In this document: positions 1-12,200 of the stretch, in pieces | Position numbering within the stretch: the first letter of the stretch is position 1 | Layout of the letters: each line of letters starts with the position of its first letter | NCBI GenBank assembly: GCA_943736015.1 | Contig: OX031065.1 | Span: 17,498,427 to 17,562,426, forward strand | From: Tridacna crocea | Lineage: Eukaryota; Mollusca; Bivalvia; Cardiida; Cardiidae | Direction: 5' to 3' | Length of the DNA stretch: 64,000 nt | The notes under the pieces: generated by a model | What the model was told of the DNA's origin: nothing | Seen by the model: only the letters and a program-made list of their open reading frames with translations | The model's database searches: none | Position numbers and translations under genes: made by a program

Positions 1-1169
1 TATGGTATTTTTGGGGTTCAGTTTTTTGCAAGTTACTAGTTTTGTGCTACAACTTCTCGACCAATCAGGTCTATGATGTTCGCATTCACAAGTCCAGAAT
101 GATATTTAGGGTCGTTGATATGGACCCTTGCAACACTTACAATATTTGGGGGTTTGGAAGGTGTTTGATATTATAAATGAGAAAATTACTTTCAGTTTGA
201 AATACTTCCTTCAGCCTAGATAAGGCGATCGCCACCAGATGACCGATGTAATGTTAAAATACGTCGTAAAACTCCACATGAAATAACAAAGAAAGAAAGA
301 AATCAACGAATTCCACATTGATTTATCGCTGTTTAAGTCTACCCCCACATGTTGATCCATTTATCTTTATGTCATTTAAACTGTTGGGTAACTCTGGGAG
401 AAATCATCTCCGCCCAAACGCAATGGTAATTGAGATCTTAATAGAATAATGAAAATTAATGACTAATCCGAGTTCCTCCCCGCTTTTTTCCTTCTCGTGC
501 TTGCGTCCATTACAGCAATATCCCGATAAATTTTCGGGGGAAAATATAAAAGCGAATCGGTGAGACAGTGCAAAATTGTTGGTGTTAAGCTTTCAAAAGT
601 TTTCGAAACGAAAAAAAAAAATATAAAAAGATATCATATCGTCGATAATCGTTGCTTTTACTCGTTGTTCAATGAAATCATATAATCAGTATTGTAAAAA
701 TTGGGGTGACTCACTGTGTTAAAGTCATAGGTTCAAACTCCAAGACTACTCATTCAGTTGACTGCCACTTTCTGTCTTGGCTATTAAAATGGTTAGTATT
801 AAGGCATTACCATCCTAACGCTTCTAGTGCAACAAGGAATGAAATTTCTTAATAGTTGATAAATAAGGATTTATACTCATATAATATTTTTGCACATTTC
901 TTACCGACCAGAAATTCCTTTGATGTCCATCTTGAAATTATTTGTCGATATTTTTGTTAGTTTTCAGAAAAGGGAGGTGATTTTTATCTCCCTTTGAAAT
1001 GAGAATAGAGTGGATAATTCTAAGAAAAAAAATGGAAAAAGTGGCTCGGTCAAAGTCGTACAAAAATATTCATTTTCAATTATAGCAACTTTTTTAGGAT
1101 AATATTATAGTGGAAATAGCTATTTTCCATTAGAATGCTACTACCTTAAAATTAGACAGTTTCTGTGAA
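1..1169. other. No gene recognised
   Basis: AT-rich sequence with short A runs. Apart from the TAAT-rich block at 422-461 I see no coding, RNA or repeat signal. Confidence 0.5.
422..461 (+). repeat. TAAT-rich block, first copy
   Basis: ATGGTAATTGAGATCTTAAT then AGAATAATGAAAATTAATG. A close copy occurs at 2829-2868 and its surroundings are not similar. Confidence 0.5.
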
Positions 1170-1385
1170 AAGAGAATTAAAAGCATCTGCAAAAAGTATC
1201 GAGCAAGGTCAGCCTGCGCAGGTCGCGCAGGCTGACCTTGCTTGAAACTTTTTGTTATAAGTCAATTTTCTGCAATTCAAAGTACCAGTATACCACGTGA
1301 GTTACTAGTGGTCAGTTTTTAGACGCAATGATTTTATAGATCTGGAAGTATTTGTTGACTTACTTGGTGTTATACATTACAAAAT
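1170..1385 (+). mobile_element. Family 4 MITE, diverged
   Basis: Contains GCATCTGCAAAAAGTATCGA and the hairpin GGTCAGCCTGCGCAGG / CGCGCAGGCTGACC (1208-1238). Confidence 0.6.
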
Positions 1386-2013
1386 AAACCAAACTCCCTC
1401 TTCACAGGACACGACTCAAAGAGTAGAGTAATATTTGAATAGTCAAGCAAGAGACTTTCCCTAGTCCCTGAAATAGCCCGTCTTGCCTCAACCGACCTTC
1501 TTGTTTTCTCTCGCTTATTTATCAAGTGTATGTTTTTGTACTTGTGCTGGACTGTCGTGACCTTGAATGACTTCTCAAATTTTTACAATAACTCAGTAGA
1601 AAACTATTTACTGAAATGGCAAAGATACTTGATATATTTAAGCTGTACGCAGTTTCCTACTTAGACTTCAATTCCGATGTACCTGATGCTTTGATAATGG
1701 TTTGACTGACACAAATCAGTGAATCGAGTATGTGTCGACACATTGGATGCCAACACTCTAGCTCTGGATGGTGCCTGGACTATATAGTACCAATGATTTA
1801 ATGCTTCTTTGTGTTTCACAAAATGTCAAGATTTAACAATAGTTTTGCATGTATGATGCTTTTACTTAACATTTAGTTCTGCTTCATCTGCAAGTCAAGT
1901 GTTTGGTGCCTTATGTAGGTATAGCCCTGTATATTTTGTGGCTCCAGTGGTTGATACGAAAGAGATCTGGGGCATCAAAGACAGACATCATATTGTGGCA
2001 TACAGCATATATA

Positions 2014-2160
2014 TGAGCCATGCTCTGTGGAAAGAAGGCTTCTTATTGCATCTGCAAAGGTATTCGACCAAAGTCAGCCTACGCAATCCGCCCAGGCTGA
2101 CCGTGGTCGAAACCTTTTGCTATTGATCAATTAAACGTGTAAAAGAACCAATTCATCTCT
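2014..2160 (+). mobile_element. Family 4 MITE, left part
   Basis: GCTCTGTGGAAAGAAGGC, TTGCATCTGCAAAGG, and the hairpin AGTCAGCCTACG / CCAGGCTGACC. Confidence 0.6.
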
Positions 2161-2531
2161 GTATTCTAATGACAAACATTTGGTTGATGCTACTTTATTG
2201 TTGATTTAAGACAAAAAGTGCTATAACCATCTGTTAAATAGCTTTTAGTTAAACCTTTCATCAGTTTAGGACTTTCATGCCTCATGTGCTAACACGTTCG
2301 ATTTGTAATCAGAAAATCTCGAGATAGATGCTAGCTGGTTGCAGAATTCTAACCTGGTACGGGTGAGATCCATGAAAGCCATAACATGACTGAAATACTT
2401 TTGGAAGCTGTGTTTGTTGACCTATAGGAGAAATGAAATTGTCAATCCGATTGTAAAAACCCCAAATCAAATCATTTGGGGTTTTACAATTTCTTATGGT
2501 TTTTTAGTGGGTGGAAAAGATATCTCCCTAT

Positions 2532-2588
2532 CGGACAGTGCAGATCCAAGAACAGACTGCACAGTCTGATCTTGACCTACACTGTCCG
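2532..2588. repeat. Family 5 hairpin
   Basis: CGGACAGTGCAGATCCAAG pairs with the right arm ending ACACTGTCCG. The typical core is GATCAGACTGCA..TGCAGTCTGATC. Confidence 0.7.
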
Positions 2589-2828
2589 CAAAAGGTCACT
2601 GTGTCGTGCTTATGAGCCTAAAAATTAATATTGGGTTTGGGGCTAAAACTATCGGATTCACACTCTGTTTGTTTTCCGAAACTTCTTCTGCGCACTTGAT
2701 GCATCTCCGGTATCTTTTGAGAGTTAATGCCTGGACTTATGTTCCACGTGTTGAACAATATTTATGTATCTTTCCTTTTTTCATAACCGATGTTTAAATC
2801 AGAGGAAAATTAATTTCTTCTCAAAACT

Positions 2829-2868
2829 GTATGGTAATCGAGATCGTAATGGGATAATGAAAATTAAT
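2829..2868 (+). repeat. TAAT-rich block, second copy
   Basis: ATGGTAATCGAGATCGTAAT then GGGATAATGAAAATTAATG, differing from 422-461 at about four positions. Confidence 0.5.
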
Positions 2869-3442
2869 GGCAGTCTTTTCTGTCCTCTCTTAAAATCCTT
2901 TCCTACAAGCAGACGCCTTTCGGCGCTGCAGTATTTGAAGAGAATACAAAAGCAATATTACGAATAGAGGCACTATTCCTTGATACCCAGGGGCATACGG
3001 GTAACGTTATTATTGTTCCAATGGTTTCAGCTAAAATTGGCTTGTAGAACGTTGGTGTAACTCTTTGCTGTAATCCCAATGTAAGACTATACAGAGAAAA
3101 AACAAGTGGTTCAATTAACTAGGAAATAAATACTGAAGGAAAAGAAAATATCTCTCTCCATTTGGAAACAATGGACTTATTCTTATCCTTTGATTTATGA
3201 AAATAAAAAAATGATTATTGTAAGGATTATTGTAAGGATAGAGGAGGATGGCCACGAACTCCTCTATCCAATATACGTGGCTAATAAAAAAAAAAACAAT
3301 GGAGTCATTCCTAGTTACAAGTTCCTTTTTCTTCACGTTTTAAAAAAAGGCTTTGGGGACGTGTTTGAAATAGTCAACCAGCATTTTCCCACTTTCTCGT
3401 TTCCTACAGTGTTTTCTGTCTTTTCGGAACAACTAACATCGT

Positions 3443-3601
3443 TTTATCCCTTTACCAGACAATCCTTAGTTTCACCTTTTCCCACAATGTTCTATACCCT
3501 TCTGGAAGCAGATTTCAGTATTTGATTTACTTTTATTTCGTCGTCTGCAAGTGCTCTCAATTTGGACTAGTCTAAAGTTTTGTCGTTTGGTAAAGGGTTA
3601 A
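3443..3601 (+). mobile_element. Family 1 MITE, most of the hairpin deleted
   Basis: It runs from TTTATCCCTTTACCAGAC to GGTAAAGGGTTAA. Only one hairpin arm (CTTTTCCCACAATGTT) remains. A related hairpin scrap lies just upstream (3380-3425), and a second copy of the right-arm motif follows at 3607-3656. Confidence 0.75.
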
Positions 3602-3655
3602 GCCGTCGTTATTTGTCATCTGCAAGTGCTATAAAAGTGGACGAGTCTAAACTTT

Positions 3656-3893
3656 GGCCTGCAACATGCGGAAAGGGGCATTCTGTGATATGCGTAAGGT
3701 GTCTTCTTTGACCAGTCTGCGCAATCCGCGCAGGCTAATCTGAAACAACACCATTTTTATGTAATGTCATGTTTATTGCATGTCTACTGCAGGACAAAAT
3801 GTAATGTAGTCGTCGAAAGTGCCATCTCGGAAAAGCCTGCACGGACACTTCACGCAAATGCCAGAATACCACTTTTCGCATGTTGCATGCCAT
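3656..3893. mobile_element. Family 2 MITE (reference description)
   Basis: ~240-260 bp with inverted ends GGCCTGCAACATGCGGAAA and TTTTCGCATGTTGCATGCC. It has two internal GC-rich hairpins of the type AGCCTGCGC..GCGCAGGCT. No coding capacity. Confidence 0.75.
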
Positions 3894-4326
3894 TTTGACA
3901 TCTAGTACAGGGAGTCCCAGGATAAGGGTACAACAGAATGTTTGCCATGCCATACTGTATTCATTTCTTTGTGTCTGTTGCATTATATCTTGGTATGCTA
4001 ACTGTCTGTTCAGTTGTATTGATACCAATTTCAACCTTGTTTCAGTAATATTCTCAGCGACTCGCACCACTATCCATGCCTTCCTAGGCTTCTTTGTACC
4101 AGTACTTTATTCTACACTTTTTAAGCCACTACCTGCTTTCCCACAAGAATACCGCCCTAGATAGTTCTAAGTGAACCCTAGGCGTAATTGATATGCCCTG
4201 TGCTCTATGAACAGTGCATCTGCAAAAGTATCAGCTCATGTCACCCTGTGTGGACTGCCAAATCTTTTTGCCTTTTTTTTTTTTCTAAAATTTTCTCGAT
4301 GCTCAAAGACCATTCTGTATCATAAT

Positions 4327-4590
4327 TGGAGTGCAACACGCGAAATGGGTTATTCGGACATTTGCGTAAAGCGTCGTCTCTGATCAGCGTCTCTGATCTC
4401 TCACAGGCTAATCCGAAACGACACTTTCCGATTTTATGTGATTTTCTGTTTTACGCAAGTCTACTGTAGCACAAAATCTAATGTAGTCGTAAAGTGCCGT
4501 CTCGGATTAGCCTGCGCGGACTGCGCAGGCTAATCCGGGACGACACTTTACGCAAATGTCCGAATGCACCTTTTCGCGTGTTGCACTCCA
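4327..4590. mobile_element. Family 2 MITE
   Basis: Complete: TGGAGTGCAACACGCGAAA at the left, its inverse CGCGTGTTGCACTCCA at the right, second hairpin nearly perfect (GATTAGCCTGCGCGG / AGGCTAATCC). Confidence 0.85.
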
Positions 4591-4593
4591 TAT

Positions 4594-5234
4594 GCAGTCG
4601 ATCATAAGACAAATGGATCCATTACTATGTAATGATTTGCTGGGTATAATGCATTTGAATCTAGGCATCGAGGCATCTAGCTAAGAACTGGGCATCGATT
4701 TAAAGACCTTTACATTCAAGCCCTCACGGCATAGACTGATCTACAAACCGACAGACAGACATTTTATTTTTTGACGTATACAAGTTGTACATTGTCACAG
4801 CACATATACATATAATGAATTTAGTCACGTGAACAAATATAAACTTGAAAATAACAAAGGGAACTTTGAAACTAGACTTGATTGCAATGAAAAATATGTT
4901 GGTGAGAAAACTAGAATTTCGAAATGTTTGCATCATTGCTTTACATTGGCTCTTGCACTGGTGATAAAAGTGTAACGTTTTATTTGTACCTCAGGTTTCA
5001 GGATCTTAACTTCTGCCCTTATGGGCACATGGTGCTGTTATAAAACCATAGATAATGATGGAAAAAAAAAGTGATAACAATAACAATTATTACTATTTCT
5101 ATTACTGTTATTATCATTATATTATTATTATTATGTTGATGTCAAAATTAAGCACGAAGTAAAGCGTTTAAAACTGCCGTAATTAGTAGAGTAGGACATC
5201 AACAATTCATCCCCAAGCATTTTTTTCCCATGAT
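4594..5234. other. No gene recognised
   Basis: Low-complexity ATT-rich stretch (5080-5145); otherwise unique sequence leading to the candidate promoter. Confidence 0.5.
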
Positions 5235-5497
5235 CACGTGGTCTGAGGCACGCGTCAGGTTCCGTTAACAAAAGGTATAGACCTGTGAAACATGAAACTT
5301 AACAGATTTTTCCGAAATGTCTTCGCCGGGTCCTTTTTATATCCGAATATGGGTCTTTCTAACGGGAAAACCACGCCCCCTCCCTTTGAAATCTGGAAGA
5401 GTGTCGCGCGCCTTACCAATTTCTTTGGCGGGATGCTATAAAATCAGCAGAAGGCACTGGAATATCGAATTGTCCTAAAATATTGGACAAAAAGCTG
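5235..5497 (+). promoter_or_regulatory. Candidate promoter and short non-coding first exon upstream of Scratch
   Basis: This repeat-free, relatively GC-rich island contains CACGTG (5235-5240), a CArG-like CCGAATATGG (5343-5352), CCACGCCCCCTCCC (5371-5384), an inverted-CCAAT-like ACCAAT (5415-5420) and TATAAAAT (5437-5444). A start near 5467 would give a short leader ending at a strong donor, CTG/GTGAGT (5498). It could splice to the Scratch exon, for example at TATATGCAG near 9001. This is inference from motifs only. Confidence 0.3.
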
Positions 5498-5619
5498 GTG
5501 AGTGTTTAAAGAAGGGTGTTTGATTTCTGGCGATCGTGTTTGGATTTATTTGAGAGAGGCGAGTTGCTTTATTAAGTGGAATAATATCAACTTCCACCGA
5601 TTTATTTGATTCATGTTCC

Positions 5620-5866
5620 GTGAGAAGGGAGCTTAATGCATTTGGGAAAAGTATCGACCCATGTCAGCCTGCGCAGTCCGCGCAGGCTGACATGGTCCGA
5701 AACTTTTCGCTATCTGCAAATTTTTAGCGTGTCAAAGGGCCATTCTACCTTTTGATTAATTTGGTCTTTGGACAAAATGGGATTCATGGATCTGAAATTA
5801 TGTGATGCCATGCTTGGTAAAATGGATCATGAAGATGTATTAAGCCCCCTTTTGACAGAGTGTGAT
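5620..5866 (+). mobile_element. Family 4 MITE (reference copy)
   Basis: Left end GAGCTTAATGCATTTGGG, right end GTATTAAGCCCCCTTTTGAC, inverted to each other. One hairpin near the left (CATGTCAGCCTGCGCAG / CGCGCAGGCTGACATG). Confidence 0.75.
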
Positions 5867-6109
5867 TAATTTGTGAGTTTTTGTGACACTTTCCTTTTCG
5901 TCCGTTATACACTAAATCATATCAAAGATTGTAAGACGACACTCGGAAAAACATCTTGAAAAAAGGAGAAATTGAAATCGAAACGAGCAATGTCTCCTTT
6001 GTGACAATGTAATCTGCGTTGCATTGATCATTTTTTTATGTTTAAGTCATAGATGCATATTAATTTTCGAAAAGGAGGTAGATCAAAATTCTATAACGGT
6101 TAATCCTGT

Positions 6110-6337
6110 TTAACTTTTACCACACAACAAAATTTTACACTTGTTCAAAATGAAAGCATTTGCAGACGACAAAATAAAGGTGACTGAAAAATTGAAATTT
6201 GATCTGGGAAGGGTAGAAAACACTGTAGGAAAAGGAGAAAATGCTGGTCACCAGCATTTTTTCCTTTTCCAACAGTGTTTTCAAAAGGCTTGTTTTTCAG
6301 GGGCGTCAAATGTAGGGATTGTGTGGTAATGAGTTAA
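6110..6337 (-). mobile_element. Family 1 MITE
   Basis: Complete copy, TTAA at both ends. The hairpin arms carry the ACTGT variant on both sides (CACTGTAGG / CCAACAGTG). Confidence 0.85.
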
Positions 6338-6438
6338 AGTAATGAGATGTTTGTTTGAACGATTTGAAGGGAAAAGAGTCGTTTTGAAAAGAAAATTTCC
6401 GCTTTTTTTTCCAACAAGTTTTAAAAATACATACATGT

Positions 6439-6668
6439 TTAACTCTTAACTACACAATCCCAACTATCAACGATCCTGGAAAAAAAGTTTTTGAAAACAT
6501 TGAGGGAAAAGGAGAAAATGCTGGTAACCAACATTTTCTCCTTTTCCCACAATGTTTTCTAGACTATCAAAGATATAAATCACTAATTTAGAAACATTTA
6601 ATTTGACGTCTTCTCATGCTAAATCAATTTGGCCCAGTCAACAGTTTTGTCGTTTGGTAAAGAGTTAA
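6439..6668 (+). mobile_element. Family 1 MITE
   Basis: Complete copy between TTAA sites, with a diverged left arm (AATCCCAACTATCAACGATC). Confidence 0.8.
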
Positions 6669-6804
6669 TTTGTCGTTTAAAAGCCTTTAATATTAACCAG
6701 TCTGCAATTTTATTTACTGTAAAGAAATGAATAAAAAAATAAAGTCACAGAGATTCATCTATTACACCTTCAATGCTCATTTTTCTCGATTTCTCTCATT
6801 ACAT

Positions 6805-6869
6805 CGGACTGTGAAGATTTAAGATCAGACTGATTATAATGTGCAGTCTGATCTTTGATCTGCACTAAC
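6805..6869. repeat. Family 5 hairpin
   Basis: AAGATCAGACTG / GTGCAGTCTGATCTT with a longer loop. Confidence 0.65.
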
Positions 6870-7307
6870 CGCAACAAGAAATAAAGTTGAGCTGATTCCT
6901 TGAAGGATGAACGGGTGAAGACTGTTTGCCTAGATCAAACAACCTTTAGAAAATCAGATATTTAAGTTTATTTAGTAAAGAAAACGGGTGTTAAGGAAAC
7001 ACAAAGCTTTTTACACTATAAATATCGAATTTCAATGAATGAAAATCGATGAAAACGGAACAAAAATTCTCAAAGCAACAATTTAATAAACAGCATAAAA
7101 TGTGGAATCATTTGCAGCAACGGGCTTTTAGAATTTTTAAATGCATTGCTAGCCAGTACCCTTTTGTTGTTACAGTTAAAGATTAGAAGTAGTAGTAGCA
7201 GTCGTTTTATTGATTGAATGAACTGCTTTTTTTACACCGCTTTCAATAATTTTCTGTCAAATCATCATTGTAACGGCTCACATATTTATTTGACATTAAT
7301 AACAGTC

Positions 7308-7373
7308 TGTCTGCCTATCTGTCTGTCTCTCTCTGTATATACATCTCTGTCTCTGTCTCTGTCTGTCTCTTTC
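7308..7373 (+). repeat. (TCTG)n/(TC)n microsatellite
   Basis: Imperfect CTGT/TCTG/TCTC units. Confidence 0.8.
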
Positions 7374-7479
7374 TCATAGTTTAAATCTTTAAGCACCCGG
7401 CGCACTTTTGGACTCATCCTTTAGAGATGACTTATCAAAAATGGTTAAAATTGTGAAACTTGTCTCTGGATGGGCAGCA

Positions 7480-7632
7480 GATTTTGTTGCAAAAAGAAGA
7501 GAAAATGTTCTCCTTTTCCAACAATGTTTTCTACCCTAATGTTGACTGAACTCATTATTTTAGCTTCATTGATATATAGTCTGCTAATGCTTTGAATTTG
7601 GTCTAACCCAAAATTTTGTCGTTTGGTAATTT
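7480..7632 (+). mobile_element. Family 1 MITE, left end missing
   Basis: Starts within the hairpin (AGAGAAAATGTTCTCCTTTT) and ends GTCGTTTGGTAAT. Confidence 0.65.
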
Positions 7633-9077
7633 TAATTTACTATCACCTTGAACGTTTCAGTTAACATTATGTAGCAGGACAAGGGTTAATTGATTGTTGA
7701 AAAATCCAGCAGTCATCAACTTCTAATTTCAAAAGCTTTCTGTAGGATAGGCACGGAATTCTTTTTCGGCCACATGATCAGCTGGCAGGTCTTAGAATTA
7801 AATATAAGAATTAAAGGTAAAATGACTAGTGAATAAAGCCAAAAAATCAATATCATTTTTTTCATCTTTGCATTTTTTTTTTCTTTCAACAGGCATAGCT
7901 TTACATGAAACAAGCAACAGCCTGCAACCATGAAACGGCGAACGGACTCGAATGTGAAGCAATGTAGCAGCGGTATTTAACAAAATTCACTGAAGCAGAA
8001 CTTTGCGGTTTAGAATTGCCGGGTTCACCTGCCGTATCAGAGGGTGTGTACAAGTATCGATGCTGAACGACTGGTCCACAGGTCCGCCACCTGCCTCCCT
8101 CGATACGCCAACTACGTCACGTTTTGCCTCCTTTTTTTGAAAGTCTTAGACTACTCATATCATTATTTGCTCAAAACTGTTGTTGAACAGGTTGCTTACC
8201 GCAACGGTGTGCTGAACGCACTGTAATCATTTTTCTTTATCCATAATCTTTTCGTGGCACGAAAACCTTCAAATTCATTTTCGTTTTATCGTTTGAATAG
8301 CAATAGTTTTCGCACATTGTATGATTAACCTAATCGATAATTCTTTTGACTCTAACAAGTTGGACTCTATCGAGTTGATTTTCCTAAAAAAAGAAAAATG
8401 CTTGCTGTTGAGACAAACTAGGTTTACGGAGTTTTCATGAAGAAATGAATAAAAACTATGGTGACACAGCAGTGACATTTCAACAATCGTTTGCCTTTTC
8501 TACGATTCTACAGGGAATAGTCATTTGACATTTATTACCGAGGTACTCCGAACATTTACAGGATATTATCCCGGACGGAGTGGACTATATTTCAGTGATT
8601 AGATTAAACGCTTCGCTAGACGTCTCTATTACTTATAAACAATTAAGACAGGAGAAATCCATCTTTTCACACTGTCTTCGAGGGCAAAAATTCCCAATAT
8701 CCAACAAGTTAGAGCTTCTGTTGCTGGAACTGCCGAGTCTGTATGGAATTAAACGGATTTTCGACAAGAGGAATCTCTCAGAGAAAAGAAAACAATATGA
8801 TGATAAATTCCCTAATTTGTGAACATTAACAGAGATTGAAAAGGATTTAGGAGGAGGAAGCTACAGACTTGTTGAAGTTCAGATATTTTCTTTTACATGA
8901 TGTTAATGATTTTGTTTCCTCTTTAGAGATCTCTCGAACTAAATGCTTTATTTCCAAAGCTGTGCCAAAATTTATGAGTTGTTTCTCTGATCTATATGCA
9001 GTTATTTGATTTGTTATAGAGTTTGTTACAAACAGTTATCGCTTTAGCCATCACGGAAACACTGCCACTTAGTCAAA
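7633..9077. other. Unique sequence upstream of Scratch exon 1
   Basis: Repeat-poor. The short open frames here start with non-ATG codons and match nothing known to me. Pyrimidine-rich TTTCTCTGATCTATATGCAG ending near 9001 could be a splice acceptor for a 5'UTR exon. Confidence 0.4.
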
Positions 9078-9240
9078 ATGCCACGTTCTTTCCTAGTGAA
9101 GAAAAACGACGACTCTAAAACCTTCTACAGTTACAAATCACGTGACGTGAACGCTGATGACGTCATACTTCCAGACAGTATTCACGCCGTTACGCCGTAC
9201 ACTCCCTGTTTCCAGCCTCTGTCAGTGAAAGTAAACAACG
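9078..9240 (+). CDS. scrt: Scratch coding exon 1 (SNAG exon)
   Basis: It starts at an ATG with A at -3 and encodes 54 residues plus one base of codon 55. The first nine residues are the SNAG motif, which must be N-terminal to recruit co-repressors; this fixes the start. The donor is AACG/GTAAGT at 9241. Reading past the donor gives an intron-derived tail unlike any Scratch protein. Confidence 0.92.
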
Positions 9241-12200
9241 GTAAGTTTTTACTGTTATTTTGTGTTTTTGTGTGCATTCAACCCTGTACCAAACGACGAA
9301 ATTTTAGGCTGGTCCAAGTTAAAAGCAGTTGCAGACGATAAAATAAACTTAAATTAAAAATTGAAATTTTTTGTCAGCAGGGTAGACAATATTGTGGGAA
9401 AAAGAGAAAATGCTGGATACCAGCATTTTCTCCTTTTCCCACAATGTTTTCAAAAGGCTTCTACCTTAGGGTCGTAAAAACCAGGGATTGTTTGGTAAAG
9501 GGTTAATATATTAGATAACTAGGACTTTTTGCACTTTTGCAGTCGGCACTTTTTTGAAACGTGAGTAGAAGAGAGAAAGCGCCTCTTTTATATCAGCCGT
9601 GCTCTGTGGGGGGGATGAATGTATCTGCGAACAGTATCAACCCAAGTCAGCCTGCCGTTACCAGCATTTTCTCCTTTTCCAATAATGTTTTAAGAAGGCT
9701 CTGTCCACTGGGTCGTAAATCCGGAGATTGTTTGGTAAATGGTTGATTATGTTGGTTGTTTTAAAAAAATGTGGATATTATGGATTAATAAGATTGAGAT
9801 GGCTTGCTTGGTACCATGGATTACACAGATGCAATAAAAGCTCCTCTTGCCGACCATGGCGTATGTTTATGTATAACCGCTCTTTTACGCCGTTTCAACC
9901 CATTACCACACAGTCCCTACTTTTGACGCACCTGTGAAAGAAGCCTTTAGAAAACATTGTGGGAAAAGGAGAAAATGCTGGTAACCAGCATTTTCTCCTT
10001 TTCCCACAATGTTTTCTACCCTTCACAAAACAATTTCCAAATTTTCAGTCACTTTCATTTTGTCGTTTGCAAATGTTTTCGATTCGGACAAACCTAGAAT
10101 TTTGTCGTTTAGTAATGAGTTAAGTAGGTCAATAATTTAGGAAAGATACTTGCCTCTATACCAGATTAGTTGTTCATTGAGTCAGTTTTACTGGATAGAT
10201 GCTCTTTTATAGGTGACCTTTTGTGATGAAAGGTCATGTTTTAAAACAGACTGCTCAGGAGAAACGGATCAGACGAAAAAAAAAATAGACTTGTCCGAAT
10301 TAAAATCATTTGCAGACGCCAATTTTTATTGTGATGATGTGATTTACTTTTTTAAAAGTATAAAACGTCGTTGAAAAAAGAGAAAATGCTGGTTACCACT
10401 TACCAGCAAAAGTTTTATTTCTGAGAGTCCTTAAAACTCGGGCTTGTGTGATAGAGGGTTACATAGTCTTTTTCAAACTGTTGTAACGACCCAAGTATTT
10501 GAGTATTTCAGACGTTTGGACTAAATTATCATAAGGGAAGAGGGGAACGTACAAAGCAACCAAATGGTTTAGCCGATCAGAAATTATTTTACTTTAATTA
10601 AGATTAAAAATTGAATAGTAAATGATTAGTAAATACATCCCAGGGAATATGTCTTTACGAGCCCCATTTGTAAAAATCTATGCCACACCGATTATAACAA
10701 GACTTATTTATTGCAATCCTGATAACATAAGCCCTGTTTAAAAAAAAAAAACATGCAATTTGCGTCCTTTTCGTAATAGAGAATAAACATTGCAATACAT
10801 GGCATTACGAGCACTATTTATAAAACTCTGAGCCCTATTTGTAAAGACCGATGCAATCCCTGGTGTAACTATCCATATTTGTAGAATTCGCTTAATTTCA
10901 AGATTAACAATCCTGTTTGTAAACTGTGATCCATGCATTCCGGTATAACAGTTCCTTTTGATATTCTGAATAATATCATTTTGAAAATCTGTACAAATTT
11001 GGGTATTACAAAACCATTTGTAATAACTCATGATTTGGATTCCAGTACTGGAAAGCCTGTTCGTAAAAAACCTTGTAATCCCGGATATTACGAACCCCGT
11101 TTGTAATACCACTGCAATCCAAAATGAAACAAGCCCTCTTTGTAAAAAGCTGACATTCTCGAGTATTTCCATCGCCATCTGTTCAAAGCCACGCAGTCCT
11201 GTGAATCTACAAGCTCTGTTTTTAAAGATTCATGCAGTTATATTTGTTCATTAAAGAAATAAAATTCTGAGAAGTACGAGACCTGTTTGTTAAATCCCTG
11301 GTATTGCAAGCTCTTTTTGTAAAATATTTATAATAGCAAACATTACGAGCGGTTTATATATAATCGCTTATATATATATTACTTGCAACACTTGAAAAGC
11401 GGCATGAGGACATTTTGCGTAAAGTGCCGTCTCAGATCAGCCAGCGCATTAGACTTGCGCAATACAGAAAATTACACAAAACGGATAGTGTCGTGTCGGA
11501 TGAGCCTGCCCGGACTGCGCAGGCTGCTCCGAGACGACAGTTTTCGCAAATGTCCAAATGTCCTTTTTCGCGTGTTGCAGGCCAGTAAGATTAAGCAACC
11601 CCGAATCTATTACGAGGATGTTTGTACATATTCGTGCAATCCCGGATCTAAGGAAACCTGTTCGGTTTCCTACTGAGTTCCCCAAACCACATGAAGATAA
11701 ACTAGACGTTGGTATATAAGAACTACCTAGATTCGGGAAACCATTAATCACTTACAGCAGACAAACCTACCAATTTTCCAATCGTTAACTCTTTACCTTA
11801 AGACAAAGTATTTGACAGGACCGTATGAAGAGCATTTGCAAATAACAATTTGATTGTCGCTAAGATGATATGTTTGTCTAGGAACGGGTAGACGTCGGTC
11901 TAGGAAATACGGACATTGCTTATTTCCATTATTTATCACGATCTCTGGGCGTTGTCAAAAGTCTCAGCGGGATAAATTTACTGGAACCATGTATAAAGGG
12001 TTGAATTGCCCTCGCGAATTTTCCCGCCATTATAACGTCTAACATCCGTTATTTGTCGATTGCAACTTGTGGAGTCTATATTTAGCCTGTCAGCGTTGAA
12101 AATTCACAATGACAGGTGAATTAGTCTCTTGATTGGTTATTTTCATAACTATGAAGCCAACGAATAAAATGATAAAATAGGAAATTGTTCAGCACAATGA

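Noticed and set aside
8580..8822. 80-codon frame upstream of Scratch
   Set aside because: Starts with GTG, no ATG in place, no family resemblance, no splice joining to Scratch in frame.
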